Positions 11,740 to 24,036 of a DNA stretch of 64,000 nt are shown here, piece after piece. The position numbers and the translations under genes are program-made. Each line of letters starts with the position of its first letter. Within the stretch, counting starts at the first letter, position 1. The notes below the pieces were generated by a model. It did not search any database. It was not told where the DNA came from and saw only the letters and a list, made by a program, of their open reading frames with translations. This DNA is from Rhizophlyctis rosea (taxonomy: Eukaryota; Chytridiomycota; Chytridiomycetes; Rhizophlyctidales; Rhizophlyctidaceae), in the NCBI GenBank assembly GCA_027596075.1, contig JADGJC010000066.1, forward strand, positions 62,001-126,000, read 5' to 3'.

Positions 11740-13780
11740 TGCTGGGATAATTCATTGCGGCTGGTGATGGAGGGAAATGGAGCAGGCGATAAAACCGTGG
11801 AGCATTACGATCGACGCGACATGAGCAACATGATCAAGAGCGCTGGTTTCCCAACATTCCTTGACGTGGGCTGCCTTCAAGTTGGAGCTGTCCTGTACTA
11901 TCAATTCCAGAAACATAAAATATGGTACAGTTGGCCATTTTTGCTGATCAAACTCATCATTCATATTGCTCACTGCCGCAAATCGTACAGCCGCTTTTGT
12001 CGTGTCCGACAAATACTCCAAGAGCGAAAATCGCAAACACCAATTCAAAGTTTGCGTACCAAACGAAGAAACCATTTGGTAAGGTTAGTGATCATGAGCA
12101 CACTCCCTACCTCCCAACCTCATTTTTTGAAAGTGCCGGCTGTGGTGGGAGTTGGCGAAGGCGTACCAAATCTACCGAACGGTAAGGGATCCTTGACCGC
12201 TGGTCTACTCTATCGTGATCTGCACGTTGAAGACCCAATCTGCCAACCGCAACGGACTATGCACCCCCATCACACGAGGTCACGCTATGAATGGAAGAAC
12301 AATCACGCCCCCCACGCCGCCGCCCCCTCCCACAACCAATTTTATTCCATCAGTTTTCGCAACAACTACCGAAGTCTTGACCAGCCTGAACACCTCCGCT
12401 CTCATTCCATTGTTTTCGGCATTCACTGTTCAGTCAATGGTAGAGCTCGCACTGCCTTCCCACTGCAGCTAACCAATCCTATGTAGATTGCTGGGTTTCG
12501 GCTATTGTTCTTCAAATCGATGAAGACAAACATGCCTACCTGCTCTGTGGAACCGCGTCTCGGACCTAGCCATGGAACAAGCGCTACCTCTCCAGGTCTC
12601 GCGAATTTCGCCACCAGCGCAATGAAGCTTCCCTGCATACTCAAACGTCAGTGGATACGGACACGACACCTTGCCGGGCACGTCGAAATCGGTTCCACGT
12701 CGGTCCGAGTTCCACACCACTTTAGTTGAAGCTCGCCTATATGTTTTCATGACGGAGCCAAATAAGGAAGGTGGATATATATGGTGGCCTGGGAAATTGG
12801 TGGGTGTAGACGGTAAATGGTTTGAGGTAGGATTCGATGGTTCTGACAAGCGCAACCACACTGTCAGCCCGAGCACATTCGCCTTTGGCCCAGCTGCATC
12901 TGGATCCGTGGCAACTGGGGAAGATGTGTACGGTCAGTTGTTGTTCTCGTTACGTGCCACAAGCAAGCATGAAGCAGCGAATGATTGTGGCACGTTACAA
13001 TGGTGACGATGTGTTCGACAACTCCGATTGGCTGGGCTTGAATACCCTTGAAGAAATGCGGCGGTGGAATACCCAGTGCCCTATCATACGGGAGGTGTCA
13101 GACAGTAATGAAGGCAGACATGGTAACGATACGAAACCTCCTGGAACCGTGTAAAGAAGCCGTACACCTCTTCCGGCACCTAAGAGCACTGTTTCAATAG
13201 AAGCGACCAAGAATCTCATCCAGACATTGATACATGCCATCGCGAAGGATTGCGTGGAGGGCATGGACGCTTTCTTGAAGGTAAATTCATTTCATTGGCC
13301 AATACACTTCATGTTGGAAATGACCACATCTTTCATCAAACTTCAGATCGCGTGCTCTTATCCTTTGCCAACCCCTCACGATGCCATGCTCAATCCCCTG
13401 CGGGAATATTAGAGCGTACAATTGCAGAAGCCTTCGGTATGCCAACCAGGATCATTTTGCTCGATGGCAGTGCTGACCTCATTGGTCTCACACGCAGGGC
13501 AGTCACAGGTGTTGATGATCTTTGGGATCTGCTACACACGCTAAGGCATCGTGTGCCATTTGCCGGCAAGTACTGTATATTCCTCATAATGAGATTCTTC
13601 ATGCCTGACTTGTACTCGTCTTATTTCATAGGGAAAGAGCCCAATCCACCCATCGCCAATGAAGATTCTGCCTTGATTCCCGATTCCAGCAGGCCCATTC
13701 CCATTGCCGAGGTGGCAAAGCTCCCGAGCAACCACCCCCACCTCCAAGCAGTCTTCCACATGGAGACAGACAGCTGAATC
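11740..13780 (+). pseudogene. Poorly resolved locus with Tudor/PWWP-like blocks, probably multi-exon or decayed
   Basis: Several short plus-strand frames have protein-like composition but I could not join them in phase. At 12484-12570 a segment reads CWVSAIVLQIDEDKHAYLLCG. At 12730-12930 another reads GGYIWWPGKLVGVDGKWFEVGFDG, resembling the barrel of a Tudor or PWWP module. At 13012-13150 is a block starting ARYNGDDVFDNSDWLGLN. At 13160-13280 is an amphipathic stretch (IEATKNLIQTLIHAIAKDC) ending at a GTAAAT donor, and at 13400-13570 a block with PTRIILLDGSADLIGLTRRAV. These could be one chromatin-related gene with many introns, or a damaged one, because two junctions fall out of phase. RNA evidence is needed to settle the exons. 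Confidence 0.35.
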
Positions 13781-14772
13781 AACTCGTTAGCAAAGGGAGC
13801 ATTCAACAGGATGCAAGACAGTGATGAACATGATCGAAGGCAAAAGGCCGCAACAGGTCCGAGAGGTATGTCTCTTTCCGCCTTTTGCAGATTGGTCAAT
13901 GTGGCAGACTTCCAAGTCTTCCGAAAATGTTCGTCAGAGACAAATCATTCCATCAGCCAGATTCGTTCGACTTCCTTGAATTTGTATGGTGATAAAGTAC
14001 TTCAATGCCAATTGCGGACATTTGGCAACAGCGTTCATTTGATCTCAAATACGATCATCGTCACTACACCTCCGGGTATTGCATTTTGATGCTATAATGA
14101 TTGTCTCATGACATTGATGTGAATCCCGCACTTATCGAAATAAATATCTGGCCACCAACATGAATCGAATAAACTCGTCCGCGGTATTTTCGAAACTTCA
14201 AGTTGTGAGGCGTCGCTTCTTTTGGTCATTGGTGGTTGCGCCAGGAAGGCCCGATGGCACAGCCCCCAACGGACCATGAGCAGACACGCGCCACTTTATA
14301 CATATGATCAAATAGCAGATAGATGAGCCCATAACACTAAGTCTCCGGAGTGAAACCGTATGAATCTAGGACACGACTTTCCGGTTTCACATGCTCCGGC
14401 CAACTTGAGCGGCTCAGCAGCCAGCTAGGTAATGCGTCGTTAGCAATCCCGTGTGTTGGGGGTCCAGGCCCCGAACTGTTGTCAAGCTGACGCGTCATAG
14501 CGATGGTCATTAGTTGTTCAATTTATGAGTGACATATGCTTTTGTGGCGGCGAAGTCTTCAACAAGCAATGAATCAATTGCATTTCCCACTCGTACACTA
14601 TTTTTCTTTCCTCTATCACTTCATTCATGCCCGCTTGATTCCGTTACTCTGTTGGTAACCTTCACTCAAAACTCCGAAAGGAACCTGATATAGAGTAGTT
14701 ACTCCCATACCGAACCCACTACCTGCACTCTTTCCACCTAACCTACCGCTCACTCCTCTCCCAACTCAAAAA
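13781..14772. other. Intergenic stretch upstream of the coiled-coil gene
   Basis: No supported gene. The last 150 bases before 14773 are pyrimidine-rich (runs of CTCC and CCTAACC), as expected of a chytrid or other fungal 5' leader. Confidence 0.4.
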
Positions 14773-17700
14773 ATGCCGACACCAGACTACGACACCACAA
14801 TCCCCACTACCTCATCCTCCCCCGCCTCCCCCTCAACCTCCCTCCCCTCCCTCCACCTCCCGCACTTCTCTCGCAAAAAGAAAGCCAAAACAGAGCAACC
14901 ATCAGCCAGTGTCGGGGATGGTCATGATGATGTTCAGCAGGGACACGAAAGTGACGGTGGCGGTCAAGTCGACAAGGGAAAAGGCGTCGCTCCTGGCGAA
15001 GGACCCAGTCGAGCCGCGGAAGATGGCGGGAGGGAGGTTGATTCGCCATATGGTGTTCCGATACAGTCGAGTGATGGAGCGAGTGAGTATCTGGGCAGTT
15101 GTCGGATTGATTATATCATAATGATTGGGTGTGTTGTTGGGGGAGGGTCACAAGTATTTGCCGAAGCTGCAATGCTCCAAATAAAACTTGTTCTTCCCCT
15201 CCGTTGTGTTATTTACTCAAATATCGAGCACTGAGTGGTAATATGCCATTTTTTTCTTTAGTGTCAACGCTCAAACGTCGCTTCTTGGATTTTGAAAGGG
15301 ACGTCCTTGCCCGCGACGAAGACTATCGCTCGCGTCTGGCTGACGCCGAAAAACGGTATGCAGATCAAGCTGCTGACTTTGTTGCAGTGTAAACAGATTC
15401 TGGATTTCTTCAATTCCATCCGTCTTCAATCCTTCATTCACTCAGCTGCTATATTCCCTCCACTACCAGCTACTCCGACTCCCACGACTCTATGACAACG
15501 CAAATCAACAACCTCACTCAGTCCCTTACGGACCATCGAAACCAACTCGCTTTGACGCGCGAAGAACTCACGAAAGTTCAAGCTCAAAAGGCGGCGCTGA
15601 CGAACGATGTGGCGAGGAGAGAGGAGAGGATTGAGGAATTGGAGCAGGAGGTCAGGGAGGCCGAGCTTGCATGTGCTGAGTGAGTATTTGCAGTTGGGCA
15701 TGAGGACATGATGGAGAATTTGATTAATTGGACTGCCGTTTGTCACGGCAATGAAGATTGCTTACTATGCTTCTTTTTGGTTATGCAGATTACAAAGAGC
15801 CATCGAAGACCGCGAAGAGGTTCTCAACGAGGTCCGACGCGACCTGCACCTCGAAACGGAGCAGAAAGAGATGGAGATTGCCAACATCCGAGAGGCAATC
15901 GAGAGTGAGGCGGGTCTGAAAATTGACAAGCACAGGAGGGATGCGGAAGAGGTAAGCTCATATAATCGACCATGTCAATGTTAATGGTAAATCCCACAGA
16001 ATCTGAACCTCAACTAACTTTCCCAACCCTAGATCCGCACATCCCTCACAACCCTCCAACAAACCCTCGTCTCCCGCACCAACCAACTCCACCAGCTGAA
16101 CGAACAGAACAACGCGCTGAACGAGCGCGTGGAACAGCTCACACATGCGCTGATGAACTCGCGGGCGGAGTGCGAGGCTTATCGCGGTGTCGGGGAGGAG
16201 TTGGAGGCGGCGAAGGGGGAGAGGAACGGGGCGGTGACGAACCTCCAAGAACTGAAGGAGGCTGTGGGGAATATCAGGGATGTTTTGGCAGAGCTGTGCG
16301 AGGATGTTTGTGGGGAGAGGGAGGAAGGTGGTGCGGAGGTGGGTCATTCTTTTGAAGTTCACTTTTGGGGTGGATACTTCTTCATTGAGAAGCATGGAGC
16401 CCGCAACAATCATCCATCATTCCACTGATAATGTATCAATATCTGCAGAGCGATATCGACGTGATCCTGAAACATCTCTCGACGCTTGACAACGCTTGGA
16501 GCAAGATGCAGGAGAAGAGCACCAAAGATGCTGAGGAATTTGCGAGTGCAAAGAAGGATCTGCTGGAGGCTCAGCAGAGGGTTGAACACATGGTGAGCTT
16601 GCACCTGGATTACATTTTTCAAACCCAGATATTCAATGAACTTTGCATATCTGTCGATGAATAGGAATCTCTCATCACAACAATGGACCAATCCCTTGCC
16701 GCCGATCACCAGCAATTGGAAATCTACTCTGAGCAAGTTGGGGTGAGCGTGCCCCATGTCTCCTGCTATCGTCGGTCGCTTTTTTTCTCATCAATGTCGA
16801 TATATCCGCCTATTTAGGAAGCGCATCACGCGCTTTCAAAACTCACGCGCCGCCTCCACCTCAGAGACATGCATATCAAAGCGCTCAGGCAAGCGTTGGA
16901 CGATCGCGCAGTCGGGTACGAGAATCTGGTGGGCGGGCTTATGAAGCGGATTGAAGAGTTGAAAGGGGCTGTCGTGGAGGGTGAGGGAGTGTTCAAGGTT
17001 GGTAAAATTTACATCAAGCAGCTTTTCCACGTCCTTGCTCGTCGTTCCGTCTCAATTTACTGATATCATTTATCCTGCCATGCAGGCGGACGTCGACCAA
17101 ATCGACACTTCCTCCGACGCCGACGACACCAACGGCGGAGAAGGTTCCAGCACCTTCGCTCGTCTCCAATTCCCCGACCAAATCCCAACCCCGCCGCTCC
17201 GTCTCGACCCGAACGTCAGTCCGGCCGCCTGGAGAGGTTCCGCCGGAATCCTCCGCGTGGACGAGGATATCCAAAAGTCGTCGACGGCGGGGACGTTCGG
17301 TGGGAATGATACTGCTCCCACTGGGACTGGGGCGCGAAATGTTCAATTTGGCGAGGATGAGGAAACGGGGAGGAGGGACGAAGATGTGGAAGACGAGACG
17401 GAAACACATGGTGCGACGACGGGGACTTCGCCAGCGACTAGGATCCCACCGGTTCATCCGCGTTGGCCGAAGCATGCGCCGAAATTGTGGAAGAAGTACT
17501 TCGACTTCTCGTCCTCTTCCACTCCTTCGACATCCGCTACGTCTACGCCCTCTCGCCAAAGCACGGACCAACGCGCAGTCCCCGGTACCGGAGGGAAGAT
17601 TGTCCCGTCGACTGCGACGGGCAAGAACGACCGTGTGGGCGGGACTGGGGGTGGTACTCTTACGTTGCCTGCTATTGATGCGAGTGGGAGTGCGGATGGA

Positions 17701-17793
17701 AAGGAGGGGAAGGAGGAAAAGAAGCGTTCGTGGTACGATGGGCGCTTCGATATTCTGAAGCCGTTTGTGAGGGCGGTTAGGGTGGGTGCTTGA
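14773..17793 (+). CDS. Long coiled-coil protein, nine exons
   Basis: Nine exons (14773-15082, 15262-15388, 15470-15679, 15789-15951, 16033-16338, 16449-16592, 16665-16742, 16818-16997, 17086-17793) join in phase to give 741 residues. The first 100 residues are Ser/Pro-rich with a basic KKKAK patch. Exons 2-8 (about residues 104-505) are almost continuous heptad-type coiled coil, with blocks such as LKRRFLDFERDVLARDED, QLALTREELTKVQAQKAAL and NEQNNALNERVEQLTHAL. The last exon is low-complexity Ser/Thr/Gly-rich and ends with a basic-aromatic stretch (KKRSWYDGRFDILKPFVR). The layout suggests a structural or cytoskeletal, centrosomal or vesicle-tethering protein. No catalytic domain was seen and I do not recognise the family. 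All internal introns have GT-AG ends and no frame is broken. Confidence 0.85.
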
Positions 17794-18403
17794 TCGTGTT
17801 GGTGCATGATGGGTAGATGACTTAGATGTAGTGCGTGTTCAGCTATTTTTGGTTGTCCTTTTGCTGCCCAGCCTGCGCTCTTTGAAGAGTTACTTTGTGC
17901 TTTGTGCTTCATAGCTTTTGCTTTGTGTAAATTTGTAGTAATTGAGATCAAAATGCAGTTTAGTAAGTTTTTGGTGAAGCATGCGGTCCTTGACACATTT
18001 TGACAATCTGCTTATCTTTCCATCAAAGTATTCATCAGTCTGACCCGAATGATTCACGTCGGTCTTGGCCAAATGTCCAACAGCTCGATCCCATGATCAA
18101 CCCGAGCAAATTCGTCAGTTTGTCAACTTGAACATATCTTGCACGGACCATCTGTCTTCACTCACAAACAGTTGCTCATAGCCTCCAAAGCGCGACATTC
18201 CTCTCGCCTGCAGGAGAGGCCGACTGTAGTGCAAACTATCAATTCATGAACTAGCTATGCGATACAACATGAATCAGCCACTGGAGGGAATTCGAGGGGT
18301 CTCTCATATAAAACTGTTGTGATTATGACACATCATCTCTTCTTCAAAACAGTTGCAAGCGAGTGCTGACTTGGCAAAAGACAACCTTTACACACTGCTG
18401 ATC
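17794..18403. other. Intergenic stretch between coiled-coil gene and tRNA
   Basis: No supported gene. The T-rich stretch after 17793 probably holds the 3' end of the coiled-coil gene transcript. Confidence 0.4.
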
Positions 18404-18488
18404 TCCGCATCGGGGAATCGAACCCCGGCCGCCGCGGGGCTTTTTGGCTCATGAAAGCGCGGAATCCTGACCACTGGACCAATGCGGA
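18404..18488 (-). tRNA. tRNA-Glu(UUC) with a 14-base intron
   Basis: On the minus strand the acceptor stem TCCGCAT pairs with ATGCGGA. A D-arm with AGTGGTCA follows, and the T-arm is GGGGTTCGATTCCCC. The anticodon stem CCGCG/CGCGG encloses the loop CT-TTC-A-C, giving anticodon UUC. A 14-base insert (TGAGCCAAAAAGCC) sits after position 37, the canonical site for nuclear tRNA introns cut by the tRNA splicing endonuclease. Without it the molecule is about 71 bases before CCA addition. It stands alone, between protein genes. Confidence 0.92.
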
Positions 18489-20360
18489 TTGTGTGACTCT
18501 TCTTCACTTTGGCAAAAAGTTTCATTACGTAGGGAAGACGTCTCAAGTTCAAAAGCTGCATCATAGACGTACCGCTTTGAGTGCAACCCATATCGAAGGG
18601 CACTGACAGCTTGTGCGTGCTCAAGAATAGAGGCCTATTTGATTCTTGTCTCCATATCCATCCAAAGTCCCTTTGGGGTTTCAAAGCGGGAGATCAAGGA
18701 GGCTTCAAGTGCCTCCAGTGGGAGGATCACCACTTCGGAAGGAACGGAAGGAATGATGTTGGATTTACCGAACGAACAGTGTCCATATCCGGGATTGTTT
18801 AGTTCGTCCACATCGCTACTTAGCAGGTCGGTGCTGTACTGCAAGTGCTAGTGTGACGGCTCAATGGACACCGTACTGTACCAGCCATACATCGACCATG
18901 GTATTCGTAGCTCATCGCAACCTTCTTATGGTCCTCCCGGCTGACCGTACTATGACCACTCAGCCTAACCAGGCATTCCCATACCAACCCCATGCCCTCA
19001 TCCGGGCATGCCCTCCATGGCTCGTCCAGCAGGTCCGCCGGTGCAGGTTTATTCCAGTGAGATTGTGGGTGCCATCACCGGGAAGTCAGGTCCCAAATCC
19101 AAAGAGACGTGTCATTTGTCTGGGTAACAGATTGATGCTTAGACGCATATGGGACCAATGAACAGCTTGTTGAAATAACTGGCGTGCCGCATGCAAGTTA
19201 ATTGGCGCTTTACCTTCGGCCCAGTGAAGTGAAGGAGGCGACGATGATCCGCTAAAATTACAGAGTACAGTCATTACACAGCGCCACTCAATAAAACTGT
19301 ACAAATGTTGGCAACGACATTGCACACAGTGTGATGGAGCAGGATTAACTGTTTGAATAAAGTAGTTTTCAGAAGTATATTTAAGGGTGAGGCAGGAGGA
19401 TATGATTGAGTTAAGATGACGATTGAGGTTGTGGTTGAAAGAAGTACCACAAGCAACGGCCCCAACTCTGCCCCAAGTGTACACTTGTGCGGTCCCTTCT
19501 CAATTGCTCACTAGATTTCAGCGATGGAATGTACGAGGCACACATCAGAACCCTTTCCATAGTCGTACAATGTGGCCCGAGCAGATCAAGACGGCATGAG
19601 TTTGTTCATCATGGTGTTGCTAATGCCGTTCTATCATTGTGCACGATTGAGAAGCCAGCCACTTTCTGAAATGCGCATCGAAATGCGCATCATCCACAGA
19701 AAAGTCATGTCGCATCGAAATGCGCATCATCCACAGAAAAGTCATGTTCCTGAAGATTCAATACCAGATCTCGCCGTCCTGAATCCTGACCCCTGCAGGC
19801 AAACCCTCCGACTCAACACATCGCGGTACTTGAATTTGCCGCCGACGTTGGTCGAGACTTCCCGTCGATGAGGTTGTTGGCAGCGATAGAAAGGCGTATT
19901 GGGATTGAGCTTCAAAGGGGCTGATGATGAAAGAGAGGTGGAAGGACGGGTGAGTGTGTGCATTTTGCGTTTTATGGGTTAAGGGGATGTCATTTGCCTT
20001 TGTGCACTTCTTTTCATTTCCGAATGTGTAGGGGTAATATGTGTGATGGCGATTTTGTGTTTGGTGGAGGATTTCGAGGTTTTCACGGGAAGAGAAATGG
20101 TATGAAAATAACCAGAACAAAAACGCAACATGACTTTTATGTAAGATGTTGGGACATTGAACATCTATCAATCTCACATTGACAATAAATTCGCGTTCCT
20201 GCATACAATCCATACGTAACCAAACAAACTCAACTCGCACCAAATTGCTAAACACCCCAACCTATACCCAAAACAACTCAACTCCCCCCATCCCACAAAA
20301 AACTCCCAAGACACACCCCTCCCTATGCCCCACACCTAACCCCAACCCCACACCACCTCT
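18489..20360. other. Intergenic stretch between tRNA and F-box array
   Basis: No intact gene. A Pro-rich plus-strand frame near 18980-19120 (includes MARPAGPPVQVYSS) may be a relic but has no start or partner exon that I can defend. A perfect 37-bp tandem repeat lies at 19674-19747. Confidence 0.4.
19674..19747. repeat. 37-bp perfect tandem repeat, two copies
   Basis: Copy 1 is 19674-19710 and copy 2 is 19711-19747, identical at every base and beginning CGCATCGAAATGCGCATC. An additional partial GAAATGCGCATC lies just before copy 1. Each unit contains the near-palindrome ATGCGCAT. Confidence 0.9.
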
Positions 20361-21751
20361 CTACCACCTAATCTCCTCCTCCGCCTCTTCGAGCCACTCA
20401 ATGCACATCTCCTCAACCTTCCACTCAACACTCCTTTCAAAATCCTCATGAAAATACTTATACCCCCCACTCGTCCCCTCCATGATCGCCAACATCACTT
20501 TCACCACACTGACGTCCATCAGATCACCCGCTGCCCAATCCAATACTTCCCGGGCAAGTGGGACAGCCAAAATGCGCTGCATTGTCCGTTTCGCTACGCG
20601 GGCTTGGAGGTCTTTTTCGAGTTCGGTTGGGAGGTTGAGCGCGGAATAGGATTCGAGGATGTTGGTAGTGTGTTTGAGGTGGTCGTAGATGGATTTGCAT
20701 ATCTGTTTCCATGATTATAAGAATGTGAGAGGAGGTTATGACGAGAACCTTTGGTGAAAGCGTGACCTAAGATGTGTGGAAGCGGGAGTAGAATGTTTAC
20801 CTGTTCCCTAAGATATTTTCCCAGAAACGTTAAGACCTCCTCCCTGTTCTTTTCGCCGAACATCGTCCACGCTCGCACGCACGGTGCACTCTCCAAAGTC
20901 ACCGTTAGACTCCAAAGAGAGTTAGCCAGTGCATGTAACCCATGCCTTGAAATGATATTAATCAAGGTAAGGAATGGACGACGCGGATAAATGTCGGTGG
21001 TGTTTATTTGAGTGTGTGGATGATTTGTTGGAAGGGATAGGGCGTCGGCGATATACATGTCAGTGGTCTGAGTTGTGTTGATGATGGTATCACATGCAAA
21101 CATATGCTCCTTTTTGTCCGGCGCCGCATTTATTCTGATGATGGGTTCGCTGAAGCTGGGAATCTTCAACATTTTCCGTTCAGAAAGAAGATGCGGGTCG
21201 GTTTGAGGCGGTATGAGGGTGATATGAGCAGCGTGGATGCCGTGCTTATAGTAACGTGGAGCAGGAGGGCCGGAAACAGATTTGAAGTGGAGAATAGAAT
21301 GTGAAGTCCCAGTTGTGATCTGCCCCTCACAACTCATAATGAGAGCTCTGAGTGAATACCCGCTGAGGTGGGAGAGGTGGGAGGATGCGAGGGGACCGGG
21401 GCCGGTAGTTGCAGGGAAAAGTTTCTCAAACGCTTGTGTGGCTGCCTGCAAACTAATTGCATCCTGAGAAAACTCTCGCCACAATAAAACTACCCGAACG
21501 TATAGCTGTCGCAGGCGCATTTCGTATATGTCGGTAGCATGCTGACGAAAATACCGCGACACGCCGCTCAGCTTGTGTAGGTGACGGTTTGGAAGAATTT
21601 GGAGGATGCGTGGGAGGAGTTCGGGCAGTTTGAAAGGCACGGGTGCTGCCAAAACCAGAGAAAGTCAGGATCAGCACTTCGATATCGGCTGCCCCCGTTC
21701 CACCCGACGTTTGAAGGGTGTGGTGGCTACGCAGGAAGCGATCGGCTTACC
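20361..21751 (-). CDS. F-box-like protein, array member A (start unresolved)
   Basis: Member A of a four-gene tandem family. Exon 2 (21645-20801) and exon 3 (20702-20361) join in phase 0 and carry no stop. Exon 2 opens with an F-box-like segment (APVPFKLPELLPRILQILPN, then LSGVSRYFRQHA), followed by the family core with INTTDIYPRRPFLTLINII near its end. Exon 3 begins ICKSIYDHLKHTTN and ends in the family tail EEAEEEIRW. In the paralogues a 16- or 17-codon first exon supplies the ATG and ends TSPN or TSPY. Here the matching exon (reading LYLEFSSPN, ending at 21751) is in frame but I find no ATG upstream of it. Either another start is used or the gene lost its initiator. The protein probably acts as a ubiquitin-ligase adaptor, by inference from the F-box-like start. 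Confidence 0.65.
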
Positions 21752-22143
21752 GTTCGGCGACGAAAACTCCAGATAGAGGTCCGCCGAATCGGATGACGCT
21801 GGCTTCGTTGTCGTTTTGTTATGAGTGCGTTGGGCGGGTGTGTATACGATTGGTTACTGTGGTGGGAAATTGGACTTTAGAGGATCCTGGGACCAAGTTT
21901 ATTTTAGGTATGTCTGCAAAAAAGCAGAAAAGCAGTTCAAGAAACCTTCAACCCCTCATCCTTTCAGATTAGACACACGGAGCTTCGGAGAGACGACAGG
22001 TTACACAAAGGAAGCCACCCTAGTGACCGACTGGCTGGACTAAAAGACTTGAAGAACGCACACGGTGCAACCACTTTCCAATTTTCAATTCTATTAGTAT
22101 TGTCAACACATACAACATCGCCACACAACCACACGCCCAATCA

Positions 22144-23532
22144 CTACCTCATCTCCTTCTCCGCCTCCTCAAACCACCCCTTAAACATCAACTCAACCCT
22201 CGCATCCATTCTCCTCTCAAACTCCTTATCAAACTCCTGCCGCCACCGCTCCCACTGCTCCCCTTTATAAAACCACTCAAGCACCATCCTAACAATCCGA
22301 ACATCCTCAACGTCCACACCTTCCCATTCCAAGTACTTCCGAACTAACGGCTGCTTCAAAAGTTTCTCCCGAAGTGGCTTCGTGACTTTGACTTCAAGTC
22401 GTTGCATTCGTTGCGGTTCGAGGTTCAATTCATCATACGACTTTAGATGGGAGGCAACGACTCTGACTTCGTTTGAAAGATCCCACAAAATCTGTATTTG
22501 GGTGTGCCTTTCGTTAGTTATTGCCTTGGTACCAGAACGGCAGTGGGAATGGAACCAAAAACATGCATCTTGTATCGAAGCATCTAATCTCTTACCTTAT
22601 TTTTACGACTCCTAAGCGATCCCCTCCAAGAACCCAACAACCGGCGCCTCCCCTCTCGTCCTTGCCAGAGCCACTCTCTCACATAAATAGAATCAAATTC
22701 CAAATCCCACTTTGGATCAACTGGACCAAAATCCGCCTGTCGAACTAATTGTACGAGCTTATGATACGCCTGACGTGGGCAGATGTCGATATCGGCGTTT
22801 CGAGCCATCAATGATGTCGTTGGTTTGATTGCACCATCAGGCAGATGAAGTGTCAACGTCGGATCATTCAAATCCATTACAAAATCTTTCCCATATATCC
22901 TACTCCTTTCGTGCGCCTGGGTCGGATCAAAGTGACGAAGAGCTGGTGCACTAATGGCCGGGAGGTTGAATATGTCTGTTTCCGAGAAGGGATGTGAAAG
23001 CTTTGAAGGGTCAACGGCGGCAAAGTAGATGGCGCAGAGGTGTTTCATGATGTGTGGTGTTGCTGGTGAGTGGGAGTGGAAACGAAGGACGGGGAAGCGA
23101 CTGTTGAAAGTTTCGTGGGCGATGCAGCGGAAGAGCACGGTGGAGTAGGTGAAACCTTCAGGTAGAGTGAAGGTGGAGGAGGATGCTATGGCCCGTCTTA
23201 ATTGTTCCTGTGCCCATTCACGACCACTTTGAACCACAGGTTCCGAAATCATCACAACTCGTAGGTAGATTTGGCGTAAGCGGGATGCATACACTTCGCG
23301 AGTGGAACTTTTGAAACCATCGTGAGACTAAACGAAGCTGAAATAGAACTTTATTGGAGAGCGGGCCGAGTATGGGCGGCATGAGTTCGGGCAATTGCAG
23401 GGCAAGGGGAGCTGTCAGTGAAGAATTTTGGACAATTGTTAGTCGAGGTTGGTGTAGTCAATGGAAATGAAGGGTGCCTGTACCGTTTGGTGAAGTTGCC
23501 GCTAAACAGTCAACATGCGGGTTTACAACCAT
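22144..23532 (-). pseudogene. F-box-like array member B with one frameshift
   Basis: Exon 1 (23532-23484) begins MVVNPHVDCLAATSPN. Exon 2 (23411-22596) starts APLALQLPELMPPILGPLSN. Exon 3 (22491-22144) ends FEEAEKEMR. The splice sites and phases match members A, C and D. Near 23302-23306 the frame shifts by one base, between RLVSRWFQKF and REVYASRLRQIYLRVV; removing one C would restore the family sequence. Everything downstream is open. This is either a recent pseudogene or a single-base assembly error, and the gene could be functional if the latter. Family core motifs present include YPRQAYH-like ICPRQAYHKLVQLVRQ. Confidence 0.65.
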
Positions 23533-24036
23533 GACTGCCGTCTTATGAGATTGGAGGAAGATGGTGGCAAATGCTCAGAACAGACGACGACCGGAAGTCA
23601 AAGGGTGTTTGGGTGTGTGGGAAAGCAGATGGAAAAGTTGTGGCCGCACTTGGTGGCGTCCGATCCAACCAGACAAGTCAAGACCACACCAATGGTCGCA
23701 CCAGGGTCCTCAGGGTCCTCATGCCACAGAATTTTGAATGCACAGGAACTGATTGATTAGTGCGAAGTGCTCATTGATCCATGCAGTTTGACCTCTTTGG
23801 TCATGCCATTCAAAATCCTTCTAACATTCTGCAGTCTTGTCAGATGTATCGGCTTTGACTTTGGTCGCATCTGGGGAAAGGTCTGAAATGCGCAGCCAGT
23901 CTTCGGTATATTAGAGAAATCATGAGGAATGAGGGTCGGAGTGCGCACTTCCACACTATTTGCAGGACCATCCCCCACCAAAGATCCTCCCAACAAAATG
24001 ACGGGACATCCAACGCCATCCAATAACCTCCACCAC

